Below are positions 43,256 to 51,041 of a stretch of 64,000 nt of DNA, one piece after another. Both the position numbers and the translations under genes were made by a program. The stretch comes from Thermodesulfobacteriota bacterium (GTDB lineage: Bacteria > Desulfobacterota_D > UBA1144 > Nemesobacterales > UBA2774), in contig DAOKYU010000008.1 in the NCBI GenBank assembly GCA_035325995.1, forward strand, positions 88,273 to 152,272, written 5' to 3'. Below the pieces are notes generated by a model, which worked only from the letters and a program-made list of their open reading frames with translations, was not told the DNA's origin and ran no database searches. Each line of letters begins with the position of its first letter. The stretch's first letter is position 1.

Positions 43256-44494
43256 TTACGCGAAGACCTTGCTGAAGGGGTCCACCTGCGACTTCTCGTC
43301 GTGGATCGGTACGATATAGCTCTTGTCCCTTCTCTCGATGCGTATGGTGCCGTCCTTCCTGCGGGTGGCGATGAACTGGGTCCCGCTCGTCTCGCCCGAT
43401 ATCTTCTGGAGTATCCGTGGATAGTTCTTCGAGCCGATGAATATCGAATGGATGCAGACCCCGAGCTTCTTCGCCCTCACCCTCTCGGCCAGAACGTCGC
43501 AGTCGCCCGAGGTCGGTATGCCGTCCGTAATGAACAGTATATGCTTGTTCCGAAGGCCCCTCCCCCTGAACTCCGTAAGCGCGTCCTTGAGCGCGTCCTC
43601 GTAGTTCGTGTTGCCCGAGCACTCGGTCTTCGAAGCGAGCTCCATCATCCAGTTGTAATCCCTGGTGAAGAACTTCGAGTTCCTCTTGTACTTATACGAG
43701 CGGTGGTTGAACTCTATGTACCCGACGCGCATCTTCTTCGACCTCGCGAGCTCGATGACGCCCCTTACGACGGAGGACGACCACTCGCTGTAAACGCCCA
43801 TCATCGACGTGCTGACGTCCCTCAGGATGGCTATCTCCCCGCCCATCATCTCCTTTTCGCGCCTGTGCACGCGGGGGAGGCTCGGGGTCGTGTGCTCGCT
43901 CCAGATCATGATCTCCGAAGGGTCCACGTCCTCCATCTCGTCGAAATGGCTCATGCGCTTCCACTTCCTCGGAAGCCCGCCCGGATGGTCGCCGCGGAGC
44001 GCGATGTTGCGCTGAAAGTTCCCTTCGAGGACCTTCATTATGACCTTCACGTTGTCCGCGGATTCGAGGTTCTTCTTCCCGCCGATCCAGTAATCTTCCT
44101 CGTCGCCCGGGTCGGGGGACTTGCTGGCGAAAACCTTGTTGGATTTCGGGGGTTCTTTCTCGTCCCGCTTCTGCCCGTCGTCCGTGGTCTCTCCCGTCGC
44201 ATCGGACGGAATGTTCAGGTCCTCGGGCGGGGCCATGCTGGTCTCTTTCTGGATATTGTCCTTAAGTTCCTTCAAGGCCTGGAAAAAGGTCTTGCGGGCT
44301 TCGGAAAGGTCGTCCTTCTGCGATTCCTTCCTGGCCTGCTCGTCGGGTATCTCCTGCTTGGATTCTTCCCCGGGCAGGTCCTGCTCGAACTCAGAGGACG
44401 GCTCCTGCTGTTCTAGCTCGTTCCCCCGGTCCCTGTCTTTTTTTTTTTGGTCGTGAGGTCCTCGATTATCTGGTCGAGCTGTAAAAAGACCTCT
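43256..44494 (-). CDS. VWA-domain protein, probably expressed by -1 frameshift from the AAA+ gene
   Basis: The VWA domain (about the last 200 residues) has an intact MIDAS: DVSTS, Thr in NTNYEDAL, and TDGIP. Upstream of it the frame stays open to 44494 as an acidic, Gln/Glu/Asp-rich linker, but contains no ATG or GTG. The only near-standard start is TTG at 44275, with no ribosome binding site; ATG at 44236 has only a weak AAAGAG. This open frame enters exactly at the A_AAA_AAG heptamer at the end of the AAA+ gene, so the product is more likely an ATPase-linker-VWA fusion of 706 residues, like the D subunit of Mg/Co chelatases. A stand-alone VWA protein from 44275 remains possible. Confidence 0.8.
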   Translation of the reverse strand, partial: RGLFTARPDNRGPHDQKKKDRDRGNELEQQEPSSEFEQDLPGEESKQEIPDEQARKESQKDDLSEARKTFFQALKELKDNIQKETSMAPPEDLNIPSDATGETTDDGQKRDEKEPPKSNKVFASKSPDPGDEEDYWIGGKKNLESADNVKVIMKVLEGNFQRNIALRGDHPGGLPRKWKRMSHFDEMEDVDPSEIMIWSEHTTPSLPRVHRREKEMMGGEIAILRDVSTSMMGVYSEWSSSVVRGVIELARSKKMRVGYIEFNHRSYKYKRNSKFFTRDYNWMMELASKTECSGNTNYEDALKDALTEFRGRGLRNKHILFITDGIPTSGDCDVLAERVRAKKLGVCIHSIFIGSKNYPRILQKISGETSGTQFIATRRKDGTIRIERRDKSYIVPIHDEKSQVDPFSKVFA

Positions 44495-45375
44495 TCAGGG
44501 ATACGGAAAGCCGTCATGTATTTAAGGGCGTTCAAATCTTCGAGCGTGCAGACCTCCCTGCCGTGGAGAAGGGCGTGCGCCCTCATTATCTTGAGCGACT
44601 TCACGAAGAAGGTCCTGTCGGAAATCATGGAGTTCGACTCGTCGCAGCCGTAGTCCTCGATAAGGGTCGCCACGAAGTTGGCGAGCGCTTCCTGCACCTC
44701 TTCCGGAATAGCGACGCTCCCCAGCTTCTGGTAGTACTCGTCGAAGACTTCCTTGCTGACCCTCGGCGGCACCTGGTATTCGGCCGGCCTTTCGGTGTAG
44801 AGCCTTATGACCTCTTTCGCCTCGTCCCACTTCTTTCCGTAGGAAAGCCCCTGCGAGTTTATCTGGAGCACGAACCTGTCCAGGTTCGCCGGGTCGAGCG
44901 GCTCGTTGTAATACTCGTCGGCCGTCGGGTTGCTCGTTGCGATAGCCGTCAACAGCGGAATGCTCTCGTCGAAGAATTTTCTTTCGTTCAGTATTCGTAA
45001 AAGTACGTTGAGCGATTCCCCGGGAGCGCGGGATATGTCGTCCAGAAGGCATATCTCCGCCGTCAATATACCGCCCTTGACGACCCTCTGCTTTATGACC
45101 TCCCCGGTCTCGGTCTGCTCTTTCGATATAACGAGGTCGCCCAGAAGCTCCGAGAGCCTCGTATCCCTGTGGAGCTGATAGAAGAAGAATTTCAGCTGCG
45201 CCGCTCCCGATATAATTTCCGCGAGCATCGTCTTCGCGGTCCCGGGCGGTCCCTCCACATATATATGCTCCCTGGCTATAACGCCCAGAAGGAGCGCTAT
45301 TTTCACTTCCTCGTGCCCCACAACCAGCTTGTCCATCTCTTCTTTCAGGGCTACGAACGGATTTTGTGTGCTCAT
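44413..45375 (-). CDS. MoxR/RavA-type AAA+ ATPase
   Basis: The 320-residue protein has Walker A GPPGTAKT (about 40-47), a Walker B-like CLLDDISRAP, sensor 1 AIATSNP and LDRF with the Arg finger region. MoxR ATPases are paired with VWA proteins and act in cofactor insertion or complex assembly; BchI/ChlI and CobS are relatives. The last codons read through AAAAAAAAAAAG into a short GTGGTS tail and stop. The final eight codons follow the slippery site, so this frame-zero product is the short form of the proposed pair. Confidence 0.9.
   Translation of the reverse strand: MSTQNPFVALKEEMDKLVVGHEEVKIALLLGVIAREHIYVEGPPGTAKTMLAEIISGAAQLKFFFYQLHRDTRLSELLGDLVISKEQTETGEVIKQRVVKGGILTAEICLLDDISRAPGESLNVLLRILNERKFFDESIPLLTAIATSNPTADEYYNEPLDPANLDRFVLQINSQGLSYGKKWDEAKEVIRLYTERPAEYQVPPRVSKEVFDEYYQKLGSVAIPEEVQEALANFVATLIEDYGCDESNSMISDRTFFVKSLKIMRAHALLHGREVCTLEDLNALKYMTAFRIPEEVFLQLDQIIEDLTTKKKKTGTGGTS
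44437..44443 (-). other. A_AAA_AAG programmed -1 frameshift site (candidate)
   Basis: On the minus strand the heptamer A_AAA_AAG lies in frame zero (AAA AAG codons), the same site used by E. coli dnaX. It is embedded in a run of eleven A (44448-44438), so transcriptional slippage is also possible. A -1 shift leads into the VWA frame, which is open to its stop at 43256. A GAGGA stretch lies about 16 bases upstream, in the position of a stimulatory anti-SD contact but slightly far. No strong downstream hairpin was identified. Confidence 0.65.
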
Positions 45376-45477
45376 ACTTAGGTTTAGCCTCCGGTATGTT
45401 TCCTCTAGCTGTCATTAATTGTACATAAGGGGTGTTTTTTTTGCAATAAAGCCGCCCCCGGGCGCTTCCATTTGAAA

Positions 45478-45497
45478 AACGGTTTCATTAAAACCGT
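45478..45497 (+). promoter_or_regulatory. inverted repeat upstream of the symporter gene
   Basis: ACGGTTT and AAACCGT are 7-bp inverted copies separated by a short loop, about 65 bases upstream of the start at 45564. A TTTACA (45502-45507) follows immediately with a TATGTT box further down. It may be an operator over a promoter, or part of an attenuator. Confidence 0.35.
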
Positions 45498-45563
45498 ACG
45501 GGTTTACAATCGGCCGCAAAATGTGATATGTTGTGGTTCCATTAACGGGGGGACGACTACTTC

Positions 45564-46925
45564 ATGCATGAGCGAATAACAGAGATTCTGGTGGCGATAA
45601 GCGGTTATGTGTGGGGCCTCCCCATGATTCTTCTTCTTCTCGGGACAGGCATATACCTTACGATAATCCTGAGGGGCATGCAGATATGGACGCTGTGGCC
45701 CGCGCTCAGGCTCGCTTTCTTAAGGAAATACCAGGAGCAGGACGCCGAGGGCGACATATCTCACTTCCAGGCCCTGATGACGGCCCTGTCGGCGACGGTA
45801 GGCGTCGGCAACATAGCGGGCGTCGCGACGGCCATAGCCGTCGGCGGCCCCGGGGCCCTCTTCTGGATGTGGATTACTGGCCTCCTCGGAATGGCCACCA
45901 AATACTCCGAAGCCGTCCTCGCCGTAAAGTACAGGGAGGTCGATAAATTCGGCATGATGAGCGGCGGCCCGATGTACTACATCTCAAACGGCCTCGGCTT
46001 CAGGAAGCTCGGCGTCATGTTCGCCGTCTTCACCGTCTTCGCTACGTTCGGCATAGGCAACATGGTCCAGTCCAATTCCGTGGCCCAGGCCATGAGCGAT
46101 ACCTTCAGCATTCCGGTCTGGATAACCGGGATCGTTCTCTGCATAGGGACCGGCCTCATCATAGTCGGCGGCATCAAGAGCATCGCGAAGGTTACGAGCG
46201 CCATGGTGCCGTTCATGATAATCTTCTACATCGTCGGCTCCGTGATAGCTCTCGTATCCTTCAGGGCAAATATAATCGACGCTTTCGGGCTCGTTTTCCA
46301 CTACGCCTTCAACCCGACGGCGGCGGCGGGAGGCTTCCTCGGCTCGACGATTGCGCTGACAATGCGTATGGGCATAGCGCGGGGCATATTCTCCAACGAA
46401 TCCGGACTCGGCAGCTCGCCTATCGCGGCTGCGGCGGCGAAGACGAAAAACCCCGTCGGACAGGCGCTCGTATCGATGACCCAGACGTTCATAGATACGA
46501 TCATCGTCTGCACGTTCACGGGCATAGTGATAATTTCGAGCGGGCTCTGGTCCAACGGCGAAACCGGCGCAGTCCTTTCCTCGTCGGCCTTCGAGCTGGG
46601 CATGTCCCACAAGCTCGGGGCTGCGGTGCTCGCCATAAGCCTCGCTTTCTTCGCGTACTCGACACTCGTCGGGTGGAGCTACTACGGTGAAAAGGCGATC
46701 GAATTCCTGTTCAAGGAAGGAATAATCAAGCCCTACAGGGTGCTGTTCACGCTGGTCGTCTTCGTCGGCGCCGTCGTAAAGCTCGAGCTCGTATGGGCTT
46801 TCGCCGACATAACGAACGGCCTCATGGCCTTCCCCAACCTCGTCGGCCTCCTCGGGCTCTCCCGGGTCGTGGTCGAGGAAACGAAAAAATACCTCCCGAC
46901 GGAGCTCGATCGCCTGAGGCAGTGA
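45564..46925 (+). CDS. alanine/Na+ or glycine/Na+ symporter (AGCS family)
   Basis: The 453-residue protein has about ten membrane helices and AGCS hallmarks: FQALMTALSATVGVGNIAGV near the N-terminus, GGPMYYI, RGIFSNESGLGSSPIAAAAA in the middle and TFIDTIIVCTFTGIVI. It imports alanine or glycine with Na+. GGGGGG-rich sequence precedes the ATG. It stands alone between the AAA+/VWA pair (divergent) and the adhesin-E genes. Confidence 0.93.
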   Translation: MHERITEILVAISGYVWGLPMILLLLGTGIYLTIILRGMQIWTLWPALRLAFLRKYQEQDAEGDISHFQALMTALSATVGVGNIAGVATAIAVGGPGALFWMWITGLLGMATKYSEAVLAVKYREVDKFGMMSGGPMYYISNGLGFRKLGVMFAVFTVFATFGIGNMVQSNSVAQAMSDTFSIPVWITGIVLCIGTGLIIVGGIKSIAKVTSAMVPFMIIFYIVGSVIALVSFRANIIDAFGLVFHYAFNPTAAAGGFLGSTIALTMRMGIARGIFSNESGLGSSPIAAAAAKTKNPVGQALVSMTQTFIDTIIVCTFTGIVIISSGLWSNGETGAVLSSSAFELGMSHKLGAAVLAISLAFFAYSTLVGWSYYGEKAIEFLFKEGIIKPYRVLFTLVVFVGAVVKLELVWAFADITNGLMAFPNLVGLLGLSRVVVEETKKYLPTELDRLRQ

Positions 46926-46964
46926 TCCGGCAGTCGTCGCGCCCGCCTGTTCCGCCCACGGTTT

Positions 46965-46982
46965 CTAAGCCAGCTTTTTTTG
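46965..46982 (+). terminator. possible bidirectional terminator after the symporter gene
   Basis: AGCCA and TGGCT pair across a T-rich loop GCTTTTTT, and the short stem is flanked by A and T residues. The stem is only five bases, so the call is weak. Confidence 0.3.
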
Positions 46983-47011
46983 GCTAAAATATAGGCTCTG
47001 ATACGTCCATC

Positions 47012-47461
47012 ATGAAAGACTTCGCCCGCATCCTTTTCGCCGCAGTCATCATCTCCTTATCGTGGGGCCCCGCCGCCCGATCCGTCGAGTGGACGCCCGT
47101 AGGGTACGGCACCCTCGACGATTCCTCGCGCTTCGACGTCTTCATAGACACAGGGAGCATAAAAACCGAAGGCGGCAAGACCAGGTTCTGGCAGGGCCAC
47201 GTCTTTTACGAGGAGCAGCCGCTCCCCTCCGGTAAATCCTACATCAGGATAACGATAGGAAGGGCCGTCGACTGCGCTACCGGGACGGACTCCAACCTCG
47301 AAGCCGTCTTCTACGCCCCCGACGGCTCGATAGTCGACAATTACTCCGCGGGCGGGGCGTCCGAATTCAAGCCAGTAATTCCCGAAACGATCAGCGAGGC
47401 CGTGCTCGGCTTCGTCTGCGATTCGTTTAACGACAACGTAAAAGGTGGCTCTCAACCATGA
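47012..47461 (+). CDS. secreted surface-adhesin-E-like protein
   Basis: The 149-residue protein has a signal peptide (cleavage near residue 24) and a beta-rich domain with VEWTPVGYGTLDDSSRFDVF, SIKTEGGKTRFWQ and a Cys pair (VDCATG, FVCDSF). This pattern (W-x-V...D-x-x-SI...R-x-x-x-W) resembles the adhesin protein E family. It overlaps the next gene by four bases; the two are paralogues. No binding partner can be inferred. Confidence 0.65.
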   Translation: MKDFARILFAAVIISLSWGPAARSVEWTPVGYGTLDDSSRFDVFIDTGSIKTEGGKTRFWQGHVFYEEQPLPSGKSYIRITIGRAVDCATGTDSNLEAVFYAPDGSIVDNYSAGGASEFKPVIPETISEAVLGFVCDSFNDNVKGGSQP

Positions 47462-47883
47462 AAATTATCGTCGTTCTGGTTTTTTCCGTGCTTGCATCCG
47501 CGCTGGTGCTTTCGTGTAAAAGCGAATCCGGCCCCGACGGCGACTGGAAGTTCGTCGCCAAAATCGCCGACGAAAACAAAAAACCCGTGGCCGTTTACAT
47601 GGACCTGAAAAGCATCGAAATAAACGACAACATCAGGAAGTTCTGGATACGTTACGTCGGCAAAAAGCCCGGGAATACCGGCGAAACGTTCATACGGCAG
47701 ACAGGCTACTGGGAAGTAGACTGTTTCGACAGGACTCTCTATCGTATCGGTGAGGAATACTACAATCCCGAGGGGATGCTAACGGGAAAAAGCGACGAAA
47801 GGGTGAAGGAAGAATACAAGTCCGGCGAGGCGCTCGGCGCGAAGCTCGCTGCTATGGCGTGCAGATACGCAGGCAGGAAGTAA
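47458..47883 (+). CDS. adhesin-E-like lipoprotein
   Basis: The 141-residue product has a lipoprotein signal (VLSC, Cys at residue 20) and the same domain as its upstream neighbour: DWKFVAKIADENKKPVAVYMDLKSIE (position 30 onward), IRKFWIRYV, and two Cys (EVDCFD, AMACRY). Translational coupling through ATGA suggests the soluble and lipid-anchored forms act together. Confidence 0.68.
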   Translation: MKIIVVLVFSVLASALVLSCKSESGPDGDWKFVAKIADENKKPVAVYMDLKSIEINDNIRKFWIRYVGKKPGNTGETFIRQTGYWEVDCFDRTLYRIGEEYYNPEGMLTGKSDERVKEEYKSGEALGAKLAAMACRYAGRK

Positions 47884-47961
47884 ACCCCGAAGTGCTCACG
47901 TTCCCGCCTGCCCGATTTAATCCACGCTGATTTCGTGACGTCCACGGTCCGCTCGCTCCCG

Positions 47962-48192
47962 TCAGTGAACTATGTCGCTCGGTATGAGCACCATCTCCCA
48001 CAACGAGAACATTACCTCTTCTTTCCTGCTGAGCTCGGGCTTCTTTCCTTCGAGCATCTCCTTCGCGTACCTGTTGGCGAATTCGTTGAGATCGCTTATG
48101 GAAACGTCAAACTCTTCCACCTCGTCGTGAAAATTGACGTGAAAACCGTTTTCTTTCTGTGTTGCGGTAAACCCGCTTATCTCTCTATGCAT
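47962..48192 (-). CDS. small hypothetical protein (76 residues)
   Basis: AAGGAG lies six bases before the ATG. The protein is charged, with an N-terminal beta-rich part (TATQKENGFHVNFHDEVEEF) and a helical C-terminal half. No membrane segment or known domain is seen. The good ribosome binding site supports it as a real gene. Confidence 0.6.
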   Translation of the reverse strand: MHREISGFTATQKENGFHVNFHDEVEEFDVSISDLNEFANRYAKEMLEGKKPELSRKEEVMFSLWEMVLIPSDIVH

Positions 48193-48404
48193 GTTTTTCT
48201 CCTTCTAAAAATCAATATAATCACCGTTTTCGCCTTTTAAAGGGCCCGATTTCGCATGTTCATCGTTTACAGGCCGGCGCGGCCTCCGCGCTCCCCTGCA
48301 TCTCTTCTGATGCTTTCTGGCTCGAGCCGGATTCCGCTTGTAAAAGACGCCGCGTTCTTAGTTTCCCCGAAACGGTGTAGACTATTCTCTAATCGGGGGG
48401 ACAC

Positions 48405-48683
48405 ATGAGCGGACCGTTTCTGACAGGGGACAAGGCGCTTGAAAGGCTCGGGGATATGACGGGCCTCGTCTGCGGCATAGCCGACAAGGAAGGCATAGGC
48501 CCCTACGAAACGAAGCTCCTCGAAAGGTACCTCCTCGACATGGAAGCGGCACTCCGCTCGCGCGACGTCGAAAAGGCCAAGTCCCTGGTCATGCGCCTGC
48601 TTACGGAAGTCCTCGGTTACGACAGCGTACGGGCAAAATTCGTCATGTACAACCACCTCAACAAAAACGCCGGCTGGGACTAG
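48405..48683 (+). CDS. small helical hypothetical protein (92 residues)
   Basis: GGGGGG lies about five bases before the ATG. The protein is helical throughout, with a repeated heptad-like pattern (ETKLLERYLLDMEAALRSR, KAKSLVMRLLTEVL), and could dimerise. It converges with and slightly overlaps the HAD phosphatase gene end. The family is unknown. Confidence 0.6.
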   Translation: MSGPFLTGDKALERLGDMTGLVCGIADKEGIGPYETKLLERYLLDMEAALRSRDVEKAKSLVMRLLTEVLGYDSVRAKFVMYNHLNKNAGWD

Positions 48684-49246
48684 TCCCGGCCCTCACCCTC
48701 AGCGGCTATCCTCTCCGCGGCCGCCGCGAAATCCCTTTCGATATAATCGGCGTAATGCGAATACAGGTCCCACCCGGTAAGCACCTGAACGGTCCTGAGC
48801 CCGGCTTTCTTCCCGGCGATCATGTCTATGTCCGAATCCCCGACCATCCACGACCGCTGCCTGTCTACGCCGTGCTTTTTCGACAGCGCGTCTATCATCC
48901 CGGTCCGGGGCTTGCGGCAAATGCACGCCATGTTATAGGGCGACACGGTTCCCCTGGGGTTGTGCGGACAGTATGCGTATTCCTCGATGTAAACCCCTCT
49001 TTCCTCGAGTATAAGGTCCAGGTAATTGTGAAGCTCGTTTACGTCCGTCTCCGTAAGGTGCCCGCTCGCCACCCGGCTCTGGTTCGTCACTACGAACAGG
49101 AGATACCCCCTGTCCTTAAGGAGCCTGAGCGCCTCTACATAATTCTCCGGCACGTAGAAATCCCCGACCCTGTAAATGTATCTCTCTCCCCCTTCGGGAA
49201 GTAAAATGGTCTTGTCCCTGTCGAGGAATACAGCCTTTGATTCCAC
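48680..49246 (-). CDS. GmhB-like HAD-IIIA phosphatase
   Basis: AAAGGAGAG sets a GTG start at 49246 (a longer frame from 49330 lacks one), giving 188 residues. FLDRDKT carries the DxD nucleophile pair, VTNQS is HAD motif II, and YCPHNP...CICRKP is the zinc site typical of D,D-heptose 1,7-bisphosphate phosphatase. KP and GDSDIDM complete motifs III and IV. GmhB acts in ADP-heptose synthesis for LPS; other histidinol-phosphatase-like activities are possible because no other heptose genes are nearby. Confidence 0.85.
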   Translation of the reverse strand: MESKAVFLDRDKTILLPEGGERYIYRVGDFYVPENYVEALRLLKDRGYLLFVVTNQSRVASGHLTETDVNELHNYLDLILEERGVYIEEYAYCPHNPRGTVSPYNMACICRKPRTGMIDALSKKHGVDRQRSWMVGDSDIDMIAGKKAGLRTVQVLTGWDLYSHYADYIERDFAAAAERIAAEGEGRD

Positions 49247-49391
49247 TGCGCTCTCCTTTGTCCGGACACTCTGAAAGAATACGCGACGATGCGCTCCCCG
49301 GGCGACGCCGGGGACAGACTTGCGGGGCAATGCCGTATATCTCGGGATTAACTGGCTTTCGAGCTCTCTGGTGTGCGCCGGTGCGGCCGGT

Positions 49392-49604
49392 CTACTTCGC
49401 CGCCTTGAAATACCTGTCCCTGGCTTCCTTCGGGAGGTGGCGCTTAAGATATTCGTAGACGGCTTCCCTCACTATCTGCGCCGGCCTCATCTGCAAATGC
49501 CACTGCGATTCATTCAGCATGTCCACGAATTCCTGCGAGGCCTTGACGTATATGGCCTTGTCGAGCGTTTCTTTCTTGCGGCCTTCCTTTTTCCGGGTAA
49601 CCAT
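49392..49604 (-). CDS. ribbon-helix-helix domain protein
   Basis: The 70-residue protein has a basic N-terminus (RKKEGRKKE), a short strand (KAIYVKAS) and two helices (QEFVDMLNESQW, RPAQIVREAVYEYLKRHLP), consistent with a CopG/RHH transcription factor or antitoxin. No toxin gene is adjacent. About 250 bases to its right contain no gene. Confidence 0.65.
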   Translation of the reverse strand: MVTRKKEGRKKETLDKAIYVKASQEFVDMLNESQWHLQMRPAQIVREAVYEYLKRHLPKEARDRYFKAAK

Positions 49605-49861
49605 ATTTTAAGTATATACCATATTTTTCATATAAAATGAATAGCCTCGTCCTCTCTCGCACGGCGTCCGGTTCTTGTTTAATTATACCGGCCGGGCCGG
49701 GCGGCGGCGTAAGCGGGAGGCCGGCGCGTCGTGTATATTAATCTATATAGCTGCCTGGCAGCCGGCCGCTCCCCGAACGCGTCGTTCCGGCGCGTCTCCG
49801 GCGTATTTTCAGGCATAAAAGCGCAGGTATTCGGCCGCATAAAGGCGTGGGGGTAATATCG

Positions 49862-50956
49862 ATGAAATGGTCCTGGAAGCTCGGAGAATTCGGCGGTATT
49901 CCTGTCTATATCCACGCGACCTTCCTTCTCATCATAGCGTGGGTGGTCCTCGTTCACTGGACGAGCGGCGAAACCCTCTCCTCCATCATAGGCGGGGTAA
50001 TTTTCGTCCTGGCGCTCTTTCTCTGCGTCGTCCTGCACGAGTACGGCCACGCCCTCACAGCCAAACGCTACGGTATTAAAACGCGCGACATCACGCTCCT
50101 CCCCATAGGCGGCCTCGCCCGTCTCGAGCGCATGCCCGACGCCCCGATGCAGGAGCTCAAGGTCGCCCTCGCGGGCCCGGCCGTCAACGTCGTCATAGCG
50201 GCCCTCCTCTACGCGTGGCTCGTTCTGACGCGGGGCCTCGGCCCCCTCGGCGACCTCACTCTTACGCAAGGCTCCTTCGCCGAGCGGCTCATGCTGGTCA
50301 ACATCTTCCTCGTCGTCTTTAACCTCATTCCCGCCTTCCCCATGGACGGCGGGCGGGTGCTGAGGGCTCTACTGGCCCTGCGGACAGACTACACACGCGC
50401 CACGCAGACCGCCGCAACGATAGGGCAGGGCATCGCCCTTCTCTTCGGGTTCATAGGCCTCTTTACGAATCCCTTTCTCGTCTTCATCGCCCTGTTCGTA
50501 TGGATAGGGGCCGCGCAGGAGGCCACGATGGTAAAGGTCAGGTCGGCGCTTGGTGGCGTGCCGGTCGAAAAGGCCATGCTGACCGACTTCAAAACCGTAA
50601 GCCCCGACGATCCACTGAGCCGCATCATCGAGCTCACGATGTCCGGCTCCCAGCAGGACTACCCCGTCACGGACGGCTCCGGAATAGTCGGCGTCGTAAC
50701 GCACGGGGACCTCATAAAAGGGCTTTCTGAGCACGGCGAAAGCGCCGCCGCAGGCGCGATCATGCGCCGCGAGTTCCAGGTGCTCGACCCGGGCGAGATG
50801 CTCGAGGCCGCCTTCATGCGCATCCAGTCGAGCGACCTCATGACTGTCCCCGTCGTAAGGAACGGCAGCCTCGTGGGCCTTCTGACGATGGACAACGTCG
50901 GCGAGTTCATGAGGATACAGGCCGCGATGTCCGAGAAGAGGGCGAGGGCCTGGTAA
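49862..50956 (+). CDS. site-2 protease (M50) with CBS domains
   Basis: The ATG at 49862 follows GGGGGT. The 364-residue protein has several membrane helices with the zinc motif HEYGH (about 61-65), the partner NLIPAFPMDGGR, and a C-terminal pair of CBS domains (about 230-345, FKTVSPDDPLSRII and FQVLDPGEMLEAAF). This is the rhomboid-unrelated S2P family that cleaves membrane-spanning signal proteins; CBS domains may bind adenosyl ligands. The substrate is unknown. Proximity to the copper operon is probably coincidental. Confidence 0.9.
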   Translation: MKWSWKLGEFGGIPVYIHATFLLIIAWVVLVHWTSGETLSSIIGGVIFVLALFLCVVLHEYGHALTAKRYGIKTRDITLLPIGGLARLERMPDAPMQELKVALAGPAVNVVIAALLYAWLVLTRGLGPLGDLTLTQGSFAERLMLVNIFLVVFNLIPAFPMDGGRVLRALLALRTDYTRATQTAATIGQGIALLFGFIGLFTNPFLVFIALFVWIGAAQEATMVKVRSALGGVPVEKAMLTDFKTVSPDDPLSRIIELTMSGSQQDYPVTDGSGIVGVVTHGDLIKGLSEHGESAAAGAIMRREFQVLDPGEMLEAAFMRIQSSDLMTVPVVRNGSLVGLLTMDNVGEFMRIQAAMSEKRARAW

Positions 50957-51041
50957 CGGCGCCCCGCCCGGGCTGCGGCGAAGGCTTTTTGCGTCTTTAC
51001 AGGCCGTTTGTCCGTCTGTACAAAATAAAAACGGAGATGAC

